A stretch of DNA of 64,000 bases, taken from the NCBI GenBank assembly GCA_031292565.1, contig JARLGW010000001.1, forward strand, positions 912,435 to 976,434. Direction: 5' to 3'. The stretch's first letter is position 1, and every line of letters starts with the position of its first letter. The position numbers were made by a program, and so were the translations under genes. Source of the stretch: Paludibacteraceae bacterium (GTDB lineage: Bacteria > Bacteroidota > Bacteroidia > Bacteroidales > Paludibacteraceae). The notes beneath the pieces are model-generated. The model saw only the letters and a list, made by a program, of their open reading frames with translations. It searched no databases and had not been told where the DNA came from. Positions 8,835-17,885 of this stretch are shown one piece after another.

Positions 8835-8849
8835 AACTAGGAATATGTT

Positions 8850-10178
8850 TTATTTACTTAAATCGCGAGGCTTATAGGGTTGAGGCCCCGAACCGGATGC
8901 ACGACGCTTGTAGGCGGGCGTTTTTTCCAATTCGTCCACCACCTTCTCGTCGTCAATATGTTGAATCATGTTGGCAAAGGTGTCCGCTTTTTTCTTCTGC
9001 TCCACCTTCGTATCGCCATAGTATTCGTTGAACATCACTTTATCTACAACCGGGGATTCTTGTACAGGGATCACTTCGGGTTCTTTTTCCTGACTGTTAT
9101 TGTCCGAGAAAATATCCTGTTGCGGTTCTTCTTTCTTGGCTGTTTCGGATTGGGTATATACAACCTTTTCCTTTTGAGCTGCGGGAGCCGCTATATCGTT
9201 CACCCCAAAGCCCGTGGCAATGAGCGTAATTTTAACTTCTTCGTCCAACTCCTCGTCAAAGCATACACCCCAAATTACTTCGGCATCCTGACCGATGGTT
9301 TCCATAAACTCATTTACCTGTGTTATTTCGTCCATCTTAATAGCCGTTTCATCTTGTCGGCAATAGAAGTTGAGCAATATCTTTTTAGCTCCACGGATGT
9401 CGTTGTTGCGCAATAATGGAGATGCCAACGCATCGTCGATGGCTTTACGCAAACGGTTTTCACCCGAAGCGTAACCCGTGTTCATTATAGCTACACCACC
9501 ATCACGCATGATGGCATTGACATCGGCAAAATCCACGTTTATATGTCCGTGTATGGTAATAATTTCGGCAATACCCTTGGCGGCATCTTTCAGCACATCA
9601 TCGGCTTTGGCAAAAGCGTTGGATAGGTCGAGTTCCGGGTATATGTCGCGCAGTCGCTCGTTATTAATCACGAGCAACGCGTCCACGTTCTCGCTCATTT
9701 GTCTTACCCCTTCCAAGGCTTGAAGTATCTTTTTATGCCCTTCAAAAGCAAACGGAATGGTAACAATACCCACGGTGAGGATGTCCATATCTTTAGCCAC
9801 CTTGGCAATAACAGGGGCGGCACCGGTTCCGGTTCCACCACCCATCCCGGCGGTGATAAACACCATCTTGGTGTTGTTGGACAACACGGAACGAATTTCC
9901 TCTATTGATTCTTCGGCAGCGGCACGTGCTACCTCAGGGTTATTTCCGGCACCTAAACCCGAAGTAGTTTGAGGCCCTAGTTGGATTTTCTTTTGTATCG
10001 GCGATTTGTTTAATGCCTGATTGTCGGTATTACAAATGACGAATGAAACATCTTTTATACCTTCACGATACATGTGGTTCACGGCATTATTACCACCGCC
10101 TCCCACACCAATCACCTTAATGATGGCTGCTTGCTCTGCAGGCAAATCAAATTCTATTAAATCGATAGCTTCTTCCAT
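8850..10178 (-). CDS. ftsZ: Cell division protein FtsZ
   Basis: Tubulin-like GTPase that forms the division ring. 442 residues. The N-terminal GTPase domain has VGGGGNNAVNHM at about residues 25-36 and the tubulin signature GGGTGTG at 113-119, and N-terminal residues TDNQAL and PVIAKVAK fit the family. After about residue 325 a variable, Glu/Gln-rich linker follows, then a basic tail (RRASGSGPQPYKPRDLSK), the usual place for the peptide binding FtsA and other partners. It is the last gene of the dcw cluster, 28 bases after ftsA, with a terminator directly downstream. Confidence 0.98.
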   Translation of the reverse strand: MEEAIDLIEFDLPAEQAAIIKVIGVGGGGNNAVNHMYREGIKDVSFVICNTDNQALNKSPIQKKIQLGPQTTSGLGAGNNPEVARAAAEESIEEIRSVLSNNTKMVFITAGMGGGTGTGAAPVIAKVAKDMDILTVGIVTIPFAFEGHKKILQALEGVRQMSENVDALLVINNERLRDIYPELDLSNAFAKADDVLKDAAKGIAEIITIHGHINVDFADVNAIMRDGGVAIMNTGYASGENRLRKAIDDALASPLLRNNDIRGAKKILLNFYCRQDETAIKMDEITQVNEFMETIGQDAEVIWGVCFDEELDEEVKITLIATGFGVNDIAAPAAQKEKVVYTQSETAKKEEPQQDIFSDNNSQEKEPEVIPVQESPVVDKVMFNEYYGDTKVEQKKKADTFANMIQHIDDEKVVDELEKTPAYKRRASGSGPQPYKPRDLSK

Positions 10179-10206
10179 AGGAATATCTGCTTAGTTTTTT
10201 ATATAC

Positions 10207-11481
10207 TTATGATTCAAAGTCGCGCTCGTTGAACAGCGTTCCCACTATTTTATCACCAAATACTTTCAAGCGACTTTTCTTTTTTGATTGATCTCTTTGT
10301 GGCATTTCGGGCGATTTCACGGCTTCTATAATTTTCAGTTCTTCCTCCACGCAACAGTTTTCAGAACCAAAGTTAAGCAACCCGACTAACAACGTGTAAG
10401 CAGGGTCAATATATTGGTCATCCGTACCCGGTGCCAGTAAATGGTCATAACTACCTTGACGAACTGGCAAACCTGTTTTTAGTTCCACTAGCTTATCAAT
10501 CCCGGTTAAGCGGGATGCTCCTCCGGTAATGATTACCCCGGCACCTAGTTTATCCTGATAGCCCGATTTGTATATTTCTTCACACACCATGTCCATTATT
10601 TCGTCCATGCGAGCTTCAATAACGCTGTTCAATTCCTTGGTATGCACGATGTGCTCCACGGTGCCTGCTTTAATGGTGATGGCTTTAGGTTCTTCATCCA
10701 ACGACAACATGGCCACGCCAAAATTCTTTTTCAGTTTTTCGGCATCCAACGCTGTTACCTGAAGGTCTCTTATATCCTGTGTTACAGTTTTCCCTCCTAA
10801 CGGAATAACAATCATGTGGCGGATACAGTGGTTGAAATAAACTACCAGCGTGGTTGTTTCGGCACCAAAATCTATCACCGCACACCCTAATTCTTTATCC
10901 TCAGGGCTTACCAGTGCCTCGCTCATGGCAAACGGGGCGGTAAACATACCTGCCAGCCGTTGCGGAATGCGTTCCAAGCAACTGCACAGACGCTCGTTAA
11001 CACCCGGTTTACCTAGCACAAGCAGGTAGCGAGCTTCTACATGCGAGCAGAAACAGCCTTTGGGATTAAACTCCGGTTCGCCGTCAATTAAAAAATCCTG
11101 AGCCAGGATTTCATATATCGAAGCATTGTCGAAAGTCAATGCTAAATTCTGATCGTACAGTTCTTTTATTCTTTCATCCGTAAGCTCCTGCTCCCCATCA
11201 TATACTACCGGCACGTTATTAATTACGGTTTTCAATGTATGTCCACCTAACCCAACATATACCCGTCCTATCTCTATCTTTACCCTGTTTTGCAGTTTTT
11301 TGACAATACGACTTACGCAAATGGCCGCTTCGCTATGGTTGATAATCAATCCTCGACGGATCCCCATAGAAGGTTCGGATTCCAAAGCCAAAATGTCGAG
11401 CAAGCCCTCCTCGTTGCGTTGGGCTACCATTCCGGTTATTTTAGAACTGCCCAAGTCAATGGCTACAATGTAATTTGACAT
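10207..11481 (-). CDS. ftsA: Cell division protein FtsA
   Basis: Actin-like ATPase that tethers FtsZ to the membrane. 424 residues, with phosphate loop 1 at the N-terminus (AIDLGSSKITG), the 1C insertion region after about residue 85, a second phosphate motif (VIDFGAETTTLVVY, about residue 205) and the adenosine motif ITGGASRLTGI near residue 330. The C-terminal tail is basic and may form the amphipathic membrane anchor (KKKSRLKVFGDKIVGTLF). It sits between ftsQ and ftsZ with short gaps, so it is part of one transcript. Confidence 0.97.
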   Translation of the reverse strand: MSNYIVAIDLGSSKITGMVAQRNEEGLLDILALESEPSMGIRRGLIINHSEAAICVSRIVKKLQNRVKIEIGRVYVGLGGHTLKTVINNVPVVYDGEQELTDERIKELYDQNLALTFDNASIYEILAQDFLIDGEPEFNPKGCFCSHVEARYLLVLGKPGVNERLCSCLERIPQRLAGMFTAPFAMSEALVSPEDKELGCAVIDFGAETTTLVVYFNHCIRHMIVIPLGGKTVTQDIRDLQVTALDAEKLKKNFGVAMLSLDEEPKAITIKAGTVEHIVHTKELNSVIEARMDEIMDMVCEEIYKSGYQDKLGAGVIITGGASRLTGIDKLVELKTGLPVRQGSYDHLLAPGTDDQYIDPAYTLLVGLLNFGSENCCVEEELKIIEAVKSPEMPQRDQSKKKSRLKVFGDKIVGTLFNERDFES

Positions 11482-11490
11482 ACTCCTTAC

Positions 11491-12234
11491 TTATTTTTTG
11501 GTACACACGACCTGATTCTTATACTTTAAACTAATACTTTTATAATTGCCCCACCCTATTTTATTCAATCCATTCAAATAAAAAGTTTTCAGCTTATCGA
11601 GCTTCTGTTCGTATCCGTCAATAGTGCCAAGCTCTATTTCATGATCGCCTACCCGTGGGATTAAAACCAGCTCGCTAACCGAATCAACATCTATTTGTTC
11701 TATCTGGGCATTCCAAAATTCATTTTTGCGTAAATATAACACAAAATCTTTCAACTTTGTTGCTGCAAATTGTTTATTTACAGCACCTGTAACTATGGGT
11801 ACATAGGCTACAAACTTAGGCGAAACGGGCAAAAAGCTACCTGTTGCATCCACGTAATAATTGGACGCCCCGTAAACACGGAAAATGGGCTCCCGTTGCC
11901 ACACGTCGATGCTTATATCCGCCGAGGGCGTTTTGTAGCAATCAATTCTTTTGATCACGGGATTTTTTTGGAACAATATCTTCTCTATCTCTTCCGTCTT
12001 AATCCGGCTAATGGTTCTCCCTTTAATTTTTATTTTGCTTTCTACAAGAGTTTGCCTTACATCGGAAGCCGAAATAAATTGAAACTGGTCGCTATCCTTT
12101 ATGGTAATAATTACTTTATTGCAAATTCTATTATCCCGCCCGGTAGAAGAACGAATAATGACAAAGAGAATGTAACCGAGTAAACCCAGTGCTAAAAAAA
12201 TGATCCCTATATTTTTCCATTTAGGTTTCCTCAT
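11491..12234 (-). CDS. ftsQ: Cell division protein FtsQ
   Basis: Bitopic membrane protein of the divisome, 247 residues. A Lys-rich cytoplasmic start is followed by a single membrane segment at about residues 10-28 (IGIIFLALGLLGYILFVII), then a periplasmic POTRA-like domain (residues about 35-125) and the beta domain. Sequence similarity to proteobacterial FtsQ is low, as usual in this phylum; the call rests on topology and on the position between murC and ftsA. The start codon overlaps the murC stop by four bases (ATGA-type coupling). Confidence 0.88.
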   Translation of the reverse strand: MRKPKWKNIGIIFLALGLLGYILFVIIRSSTGRDNRICNKVIITIKDSDQFQFISASDVRQTLVESKIKIKGRTISRIKTEEIEKILFQKNPVIKRIDCYKTPSADISIDVWQREPIFRVYGASNYYVDATGSFLPVSPKFVAYVPIVTGAVNKQFAATKLKDFVLYLRKNEFWNAQIEQIDVDSVSELVLIPRVGDHEIELGTIDGYEQKLDKLKTFYLNGLNKIGWGNYKSISLKYKNQVVCTKK

Positions 12235-13601
12235 AGTTTTTCACAATAAGCTGTAATCTCAGGTATTAATTTATCAATATCCCCAGCCCCGATGGTTACA
12301 AGCACATCGAATTGGTGTTTGGGCAATTCGGCCAGTAGCTGCTCCTTGGTGCATAGCGTTTTATTTTTTATCGTTACGTTGTCAAAAATAATTTCCGATG
12401 TCACCCCCGGTATAGGCAACTCACGTGCCGGATAAATATCCAACAAAATCAAATCATCAAGCAAAGATAACGAGCTCGAAAAATCAGATGCAAAATCCCG
12501 TGTACGGCTATACAAATGTGGCTGAAAAACACCGCACACTTTCTTGCCGGGATACAAGCTTTTAATAGAGTTGATACTCGCTTCCAGCTCCGCGGGATGA
12601 TGAGCATAATCGTCCAAATACACTACACGGTCATTCTTTACATGAAAATCGAAACGACGCACGGTGCCTTTAAACGAGGCTATGCCTGCACGCAATTCAT
12701 CGTCGGTAGCATCATTGAGCCACGCCAAGGCTAAGGCGGCCACGGCGTTTTCCACGTTTATCATTACCGGAACACCTAACTGTAAATTGTAAATCACCGC
12801 TGACGGAGCAACAAAATCGAACAGGATTTTCCCGTTTTGCACCCGTATGTTTTCGGCATGAAAATCGCCGCCTTCGGTTGCCGAGTAGGTGAACAGTTTC
12901 ACAGCCTCACGCAAATGGGGCGTTATGTCAATGCCTTTCTTCATAATAAGGCAACCACCTTCACGAATAAGGCTGGTGAAATATTCAAAGCTTTCGCAAA
13001 TATCTTTTTTGGTACCGTAAATATCCAGGTGGTCGGCATCGGCTGCAGTTATTACAGCCATGTAGGGCGACAATTGGTGAAAAGAGCGATCGAACTCGTC
13101 GGCCTCAATGACAACCAGATTGGTTTTGTCGGAAATAACAAGGTTCGTATCAAAGTTTTTAGATATACCACCTAAAAAGGCATTACACCCGATGTGCGAA
13201 TTGTGCAACAGGTGTGCCGTCATGTTCGACGTAGAGGTTTTACCATGTGTGCCTGCAATGCAAAGCCCTCTTTCGCTTTGGGTAATTTGCCCCAGCACCT
13301 GGGCTCGCTTCATAATGGTGAAGCCTTTTTGCTGAAAGTAAAGCCATTCTTTATGCTCGGCCGGAATGGCGGGAGTAAATACCACCAGTGTATTTTCAGA
13401 ATCTTGAAATGGGCTGGCGATAAGTGAAATATCTTCGGTGTAATGAATTTCTATACCTTCTTGTTCCATCTTCTCGGTGAGGGCGGTTTTTGTGCGGTCG
13501 TAACCTGCTACCGGAAAGCCTTTAGCCTTGTAATAACGTGCCAACGCGCTCATCCCAATACCTCCTATTCCAAGAAAATAGTATGCTGAAAATTTCTTCA
13601 T
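12231..13601 (-). CDS. murC: UDP-N-acetylmuramate--L-alanine ligase
   Basis: Cytoplasmic ligase adding L-Ala to UDP-MurNAc. 456 residues with the Mur ligase order: Rossmann start GIGGIGMSAL at 11-20, ATP loop GTHGKTST at 117-124, ligase middle domain (EADEFDRSF, then ADADHLDIYG) and the C-terminal domain with DDYAHHPAELEASI and FQPHLYSRT. A promoter (TAACTTTG) lies just upstream at 13625-13632, so murC-ftsQ-ftsA-ftsZ may also be transcribed independently of the genes before the repeat at 13.7-13.95 kb. Confidence 0.97.
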   Translation of the reverse strand: MKKFSAYYFLGIGGIGMSALARYYKAKGFPVAGYDRTKTALTEKMEQEGIEIHYTEDISLIASPFQDSENTLVVFTPAIPAEHKEWLYFQQKGFTIMKRAQVLGQITQSERGLCIAGTHGKTSTSNMTAHLLHNSHIGCNAFLGGISKNFDTNLVISDKTNLVVIEADEFDRSFHQLSPYMAVITAADADHLDIYGTKKDICESFEYFTSLIREGGCLIMKKGIDITPHLREAVKLFTYSATEGGDFHAENIRVQNGKILFDFVAPSAVIYNLQLGVPVMINVENAVAALALAWLNDATDDELRAGIASFKGTVRRFDFHVKNDRVVYLDDYAHHPAELEASINSIKSLYPGKKVCGVFQPHLYSRTRDFASDFSSSLSLLDDLILLDIYPARELPIPGVTSEIIFDNVTIKNKTLCTKEQLLAELPKHQFDVLVTIGAGDIDKLIPEITAYCEKL

Positions 13602-13624
13602 CTTTGTTTTTTGATTTTATCCGG

Positions 13625-13632
13625 CAAAGTTA
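13625..13632 (-). promoter_or_regulatory. Candidate internal dcw promoter before murC
   Basis: The minus-strand reading is TAACTTTG, an exact TAnnTTTG match 24 bases before the murC start codon. It lies between murC and the palindromic repeat element. A clear -33 TTTG is not visible at the usual distance, so confidence is moderate. Confidence 0.45.
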
Positions 13633-13689
13633 TCTCTTTTTGTGCTAAGCGAATAATTATTTTTTTATTAAGATGTGAGTTTAATATTT

Positions 13690-13955
13690 TTTGTTATTGA
13701 ACCCATTCGGGGTTCGGAGTCAGTGGTCGTTCACCTACCCCGCATTGCATACGAGATTAGTAATGTTCAACCACTCCGTGGTTTAATTCATTTCACCATT
13801 ATGAATTATTTGCCGTAGGCAATACATATCAATAGAAAACATAACGAGAGCAAATTGTTCCCCGCTAGGGGATAAATAAATCTATGTATCCCCTAACGGG
13901 GAATCGGTATCAATAGAAACGTTTTTCTATTGATATGTAAGCCCGAACGGGCTAT
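13690..13955. repeat. Palindrome-rich dispersed repeat, copy A (between murC and murG)
   Basis: This 377-base gap in the dcw cluster (13602-13978) contains a chain of small hairpins: GAACCC/GGGTTC at 13699-13715, AACCAC/GTGGTT at 13769-13783, TTGCC/GGCAA at 13810-13822, TCCCC/GGGGA at 13859-13872, TCCCC/GGGGA at 13889-13902, a 12-bp stem TATCAATAGAAA at 13908-13935 and GCCCG/CGGGC at 13941-13952. A 17-base motif starting ACATATCAATAG at 13824 is an extra inverted copy of the 13.92-kb arm. The same order of hairpins and the linker containing ACCCCGCATT recur at 60.53-60.72 kb. There is no open reading frame of substance in it. Confidence 0.85.
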
Positions 13956-13978
13956 CAATAACATTTACTGTTTCTAAC

Positions 13979-15082
13979 TTACTTTATCAACTTAATTATT
14001 TCGTCGGCAATTCTTTTGGAGGAATCGTATTGAGCCAGCTTTTCTATGTTTATGGCCAACGAGGCTAATTTAGTGTTATCGTTGATTAACGTTAATGCTT
14101 CGGGTACTAGTTTTTGTACCGCCTCGGCATCACGTATCATAATAGCGGCATCTTTCTCGGCCAATGCCAGTGCATTTTTGGTTTGATGATCTTCGGCCAC
14201 GTTGGGTGAAGGAACTAATATCACGGGTTTCTTCAACAAGCACAATTCGGAGATGGAACTTGCACCCGCACGGGATATAACCAAATCGGCAATGGCATAC
14301 GCCAAATCCATGCGCGACACAAAATCGGTTACGATGAATGAGGGGCTTAGGTAAGGTTGTGCCGTTTCTCTAGCCTTATCAATATATATTTTTCCGGCCT
14401 GCCAAATTATTTGTATGCCCGATTCTGATAGTTCTTTCAGTTTAGCCAGCACGCTTTGGTTGATGGTGCGTGCCCCAAGGCTTCCACCTACAATAAGCAA
14501 TGTTTTTCTATCAGGCGAAAAGCCGAAAAACTTATAGGCTTCATCTTTTTTGTCCAAGCCTTCGGTAAGGTTTTGGCGCACAGGGTTTCCGGTAAGTATA
14601 ATGCGGTCTTTTGGAAAGAATCGTTCCATGTTTTCATACGCCACACAAATGCGGGATGCTTTTTTAGCCAACAGCTTGTTGGTTACCCCGGCATAAGAGT
14701 TTTGTTCTTGCAACACGGTGGGTACACCCGCCCAGTTGGCAGCCCGCAGCGTGGGGCCACTGGCATAACCGCCTACACCTACCACCACATCAGGATTAAA
14801 GTCTTTTACCACCTTGCGGGCTTTGAGCATGCTTTTTGCTAGATGCAGAAGCACCTTCACGTTTCGCACCATGTTTTTACGGTCGAAGCCCATGATGGGT
14901 AGCCCTACAATTTTATATCCGGCAGCAGGCACGCGCTCCATTTCCATACGACCTTCGGCTCCGACAAAAAGAATTTCGGCTTCGGGTAGTTTGATTTTCA
15001 ATTCGTTGGCAATGGCTACCGCGGGAAAGATATGGCCTCCTGTGCCACCCCCGCTAACTATTATTTTGGGATTCGTTTTCAT
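13979..15082 (-). CDS. murG: UDP-GlcNAc:lipid I N-acetylglucosaminyltransferase MurG
   Basis: Makes lipid II from lipid I at the inner face of the membrane. 367 residues, with the N-terminal glycine loop SGGGTGGHIFPA at 10-21, GVGGYASGP near residue 107, QEQNSYAG near 127, and the C-domain donor-binding motif SRAGASSISEL near residue 270 followed by DHQTKNA. The start at 15082 overlaps the end of ftsW by 29 bases. The gene ends directly at the palindromic repeat. Confidence 0.97.
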   Translation of the reverse strand: MKTNPKIIVSGGGTGGHIFPAVAIANELKIKLPEAEILFVGAEGRMEMERVPAAGYKIVGLPIMGFDRKNMVRNVKVLLHLAKSMLKARKVVKDFNPDVVVGVGGYASGPTLRAANWAGVPTVLQEQNSYAGVTNKLLAKKASRICVAYENMERFFPKDRIILTGNPVRQNLTEGLDKKDEAYKFFGFSPDRKTLLIVGGSLGARTINQSVLAKLKELSESGIQIIWQAGKIYIDKARETAQPYLSPSFIVTDFVSRMDLAYAIADLVISRAGASSISELCLLKKPVILVPSPNVAEDHQTKNALALAEKDAAIMIRDAEAVQKLVPEALTLINDNTKLASLAINIEKLAQYDSSKRIADEIIKLIK

Positions 15083-16514
15083 CGTTTCTGTTTGTTTCTG
15101 GTATATTATTCGTTTCCGGCGTTACTTCTGCCGTAGGTTCTTTTTCTTCCGTATTTCCTTCGGGTAAATCGTAAGGTGTTTCGTAATTTTCGGCAACCGG
15201 CAGTGTTTTATCTTTTGCATTCGCGTCGTTGATAGACCGTGCCACGCATTGGATAATACCGATATAAAGCCAAGTGATAATAATAGCGGTACCACCCCTA
15301 CTAAGCAGTGGCAACGGCTGACCTGTAACCGGCCCCAGATGAACCGCCACCGCCATACTGACAAAGGCTTGCGAAACCAACATCAAGGCCAACCCCATAA
15401 CTAGCAAGGATGGAAATTCGTATTGGCTTTTCTTGGCTAAAATACCTGCCCGATACAAGAACATCATGTACAAAGCCATCACCACAACACCCCCTATGAG
15501 CCCCATTTCCTCCACGATAATGGAAAAAATAAAATCGGCAAATGCCTGTGGCAGGTAATCACGTTGCACACTGTTGCCAGGCATCACGCCAAACGTACCT
15601 CCGCGTGCAATAGCTATTTGGGAGTGTATTATTTGCGCCGTGGTATCGTTGAATGTATATTTTGAATTTTTATCTTCGCCGGTAAAATTTTCGATACGGT
15701 GTTCCCAGGTTTTGAATCGTTTCAGTACCCCACCATTCTTTTTTTTGTCATGCAAAGCGTTTACCGTTTTTAGTTCGTCCTTGCTCAACGGGATATATTT
15801 TACCACCACAAAAAACAGGAATGCCGCCAAGATAACACTGGACAGGAATATAACCAAACGCACGAAGGATACATTGGCTATAAAGAGCAATAGAATGCCT
15901 ACGCCAAAAAGCATAACCGCGGTAGAAAGGTTTTCGGGCAGGATTAAAGCACAATAGAAACATAGCACCAAAATGCCAATCCAAAATTTAAGACTCTTGG
16001 CGTATGCTTCCGTCAATTCTTTACGTCGGAACTTGGCTATGGTTGTAAGCACCAACGATTTTTCGGGATCGACGGTAAATAAATCGGCCAAGTAAATGAT
16101 AACGGATATTTTGGCAAACTCGGAGGGCTGAAACTTCAAGCCCATGATGGACATCCAACGGGCGGCATCGTTTTCGACCGACACACCAAAAACAGAAAAT
16201 CCGGCGATAGAGATATGGGGGATTAACGAGCCCGGAAGCAACAACAACATTAAAAGAATAGCTGACAACGGCAACATGAAATAGGCACTTATACGCACCC
16301 ATTTAAACGGCATTTTATGCACAGCCCATGCTAGCACGGCTCCTATTAAAAGGAAGGAGCTATGGCGCAACAGTTCGGAGGTGTGGTTGTCTTTGTTGTT
16401 TACAAAGAAACTTCCGGCACTGTAGATTTCTATCACAGAGATAATGCAGAGGAACAAAAATATGCTCCAAATAGGCAAATCTCCCTTGATGTATCTTTTG
16501 ATAAAGTTCTGCAT
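15054..16514 (-). CDS. ftsW: Lipid II polymerase / division protein FtsW
   Basis: SEDS-family peptidoglycan glycosyltransferase of the divisome, 486 residues with about ten membrane segments. The conserved parts include DAARWMSIMGLKFQPSEFAK, PENLSTAVML and, near the C-terminal end of the core, GPVTGQPLPLLSRGGTA. The large loop between TM7 and TM8 is present. A hydrophilic Glu/Asn-rich tail of about 60 residues follows the last membrane segment. It pairs with ftsI in the same cluster (the PBP3 partner). Confidence 0.96.
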   Translation of the reverse strand: MQNFIKRYIKGDLPIWSIFLFLCIISVIEIYSAGSFFVNNKDNHTSELLRHSSFLLIGAVLAWAVHKMPFKWVRISAYFMLPLSAILLMLLLLPGSLIPHISIAGFSVFGVSVENDAARWMSIMGLKFQPSEFAKISVIIYLADLFTVDPEKSLVLTTIAKFRRKELTEAYAKSLKFWIGILVLCFYCALILPENLSTAVMLFGVGILLLFIANVSFVRLVIFLSSVILAAFLFFVVVKYIPLSKDELKTVNALHDKKKNGGVLKRFKTWEHRIENFTGEDKNSKYTFNDTTAQIIHSQIAIARGGTFGVMPGNSVQRDYLPQAFADFIFSIIVEEMGLIGGVVVMALYMMFLYRAGILAKKSQYEFPSLLVMGLALMLVSQAFVSMAVAVHLGPVTGQPLPLLSRGGTAIIITWLYIGIIQCVARSINDANAKDKTLPVAENYETPYDLPEGNTEEKEPTAEVTPETNNIPETNRNDENESQNNS

Positions 16515-16545
16515 AAATTTTCAGCTACAAGTTTTACATGTATGT

Positions 16546-17883
16546 TTATAGGTTCTTTACACAAGTTTTAAATTGATCGCCACGGTCTTCATAGCTTTGA
16601 AATAAATCAAAGCTGGCACAGCAGGGCGAAAGCAACACAGTGTCTCCTTTTTTGGCTAAATTGAGGCCTTGTTCCACTGCCTCTTTCATGGAAAGCACAT
16701 CCACTATTTTATCTACCTTGCCATCAAAAAAGGCATGCAGCTTTTTATTATCCACGCCTAAAAAAACCAAGGATGTTACTTTATCCTTTACCAAAGCTTC
16801 TATCTCGGTGTAATCATTTCCCTTATCGGTACCCCCTAAAATAAGCACCGTGGGGGTTTTCATACTTTGCAGGGCATACCAGCAGGAGTTTACATTGGTT
16901 GCCTTGGAGTCGTTGATAAAACGAACGCCACGTACACTGGCCACGTATTCCAAGCGATGTTCCACACCCTCGAAATCGGACAAAGCTTCACGAATTTTAT
17001 CTTTACGTAAATGCATAATGTTGGCTGACAGACCTGCTGCCATCGAATTGTATGTATTATGAGTACCATCAAGCGAGAGTTCTTCTACCGGCATCCTGAA
17101 TTCATCTTTTAACGACAGGATTACCAATTCAAGATTTTCGATAAAAGCCCTCACGCCTGGTTTCTTCTCCAACGAGAATGGGAACGGCATGGCCTTTAAA
17201 TCGCGTTTAGCGAGTTCGGCCTGGATAATAGGGTCGTCGTTCCAATAAACGAAGGCATCACTTTCTGTTTGATTTTGGGTGACGCGGAATTTCGCATCAA
17301 TATAATTTTGAAATTCGTAATTGTATCTGTCCAAATGATCGGGCGTGATGTTGAGCAGTATAGCAATATCAGCCTTAAAGTCGTACATGCTATCTAGCTG
17401 AAAGCTGCTTAATTCTATCACGTAATAATCAAAGTTCTTTTCAGCCACCTGATAGGCCAGGCTGTGTCCTACATTTCCGGCAAGCCCTACATTCAGACCT
17501 GCACTTTTTAATATATGGTAGGTAAGCATGGTGGTAGTGGTTTTACCATTACTACCGGTTATGCAAATCATTTTGGCCGTGGTATAACGTCCGGCAAATT
17601 CTATTTCGGAAATAATATGAATGCTTTTCTCCTTTATCTTTTTAATAATGGGAGCTTTATCCGGGATACCGGGGCTTTTTATTATTTCGTTTGCTGATAG
17701 AATTATATCTTCGGTATGTTGTTTTTCCTCCCAGCGAATACCATATTTAGTAAGTGTTTCCTGATATTTAGGTTTTATAGCCGACAAATCGGATAAAAAC
17801 ACATCAAAGCCTTTCTTTTGAGCTAGAATAGCAGCTCCTACTCCGCTTTCGCCTCCCCCCAGTATTACAATTTTCTCACTCAT
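16546..17883 (-). CDS. murD: UDP-N-acetylmuramoylalanine--D-glutamate ligase
   Basis: Adds D-Glu to UDP-MurNAc-Ala in the cytoplasm. 445 residues, with a Rossmann start (ILGGGESGVGAAIL), ATP loop ITGSNGKTTTTML at about 108-120, LNITPDHLDRYN, the substrate HRLE motif (GVEHRLEYV) and C-terminal ILGGTDKGNDY and LSPCCASFDLFQSYEDRGDQF. It lies three bases after mraY and 31 bases before ftsW. Confidence 0.97.
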   Translation of the reverse strand: MSEKIVILGGGESGVGAAILAQKKGFDVFLSDLSAIKPKYQETLTKYGIRWEEKQHTEDIILSANEIIKSPGIPDKAPIIKKIKEKSIHIISEIEFAGRYTTAKMICITGSNGKTTTTMLTYHILKSAGLNVGLAGNVGHSLAYQVAEKNFDYYVIELSSFQLDSMYDFKADIAILLNITPDHLDRYNYEFQNYIDAKFRVTQNQTESDAFVYWNDDPIIQAELAKRDLKAMPFPFSLEKKPGVRAFIENLELVILSLKDEFRMPVEELSLDGTHNTYNSMAAGLSANIMHLRKDKIREALSDFEGVEHRLEYVASVRGVRFINDSKATNVNSCWYALQSMKTPTVLILGGTDKGNDYTEIEALVKDKVTSLVFLGVDNKKLHAFFDGKVDKIVDVLSMKEAVEQGLNLAKKGDTVLLSPCCASFDLFQSYEDRGDQFKTCVKNL

Positions 17884-17885
17884 GA

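Noticed and set aside
13690-13955. CRISPR array.
   Set aside because: Units are different palindromes rather than one identical repeat with equal-length spacers, and no cas genes are in the window.
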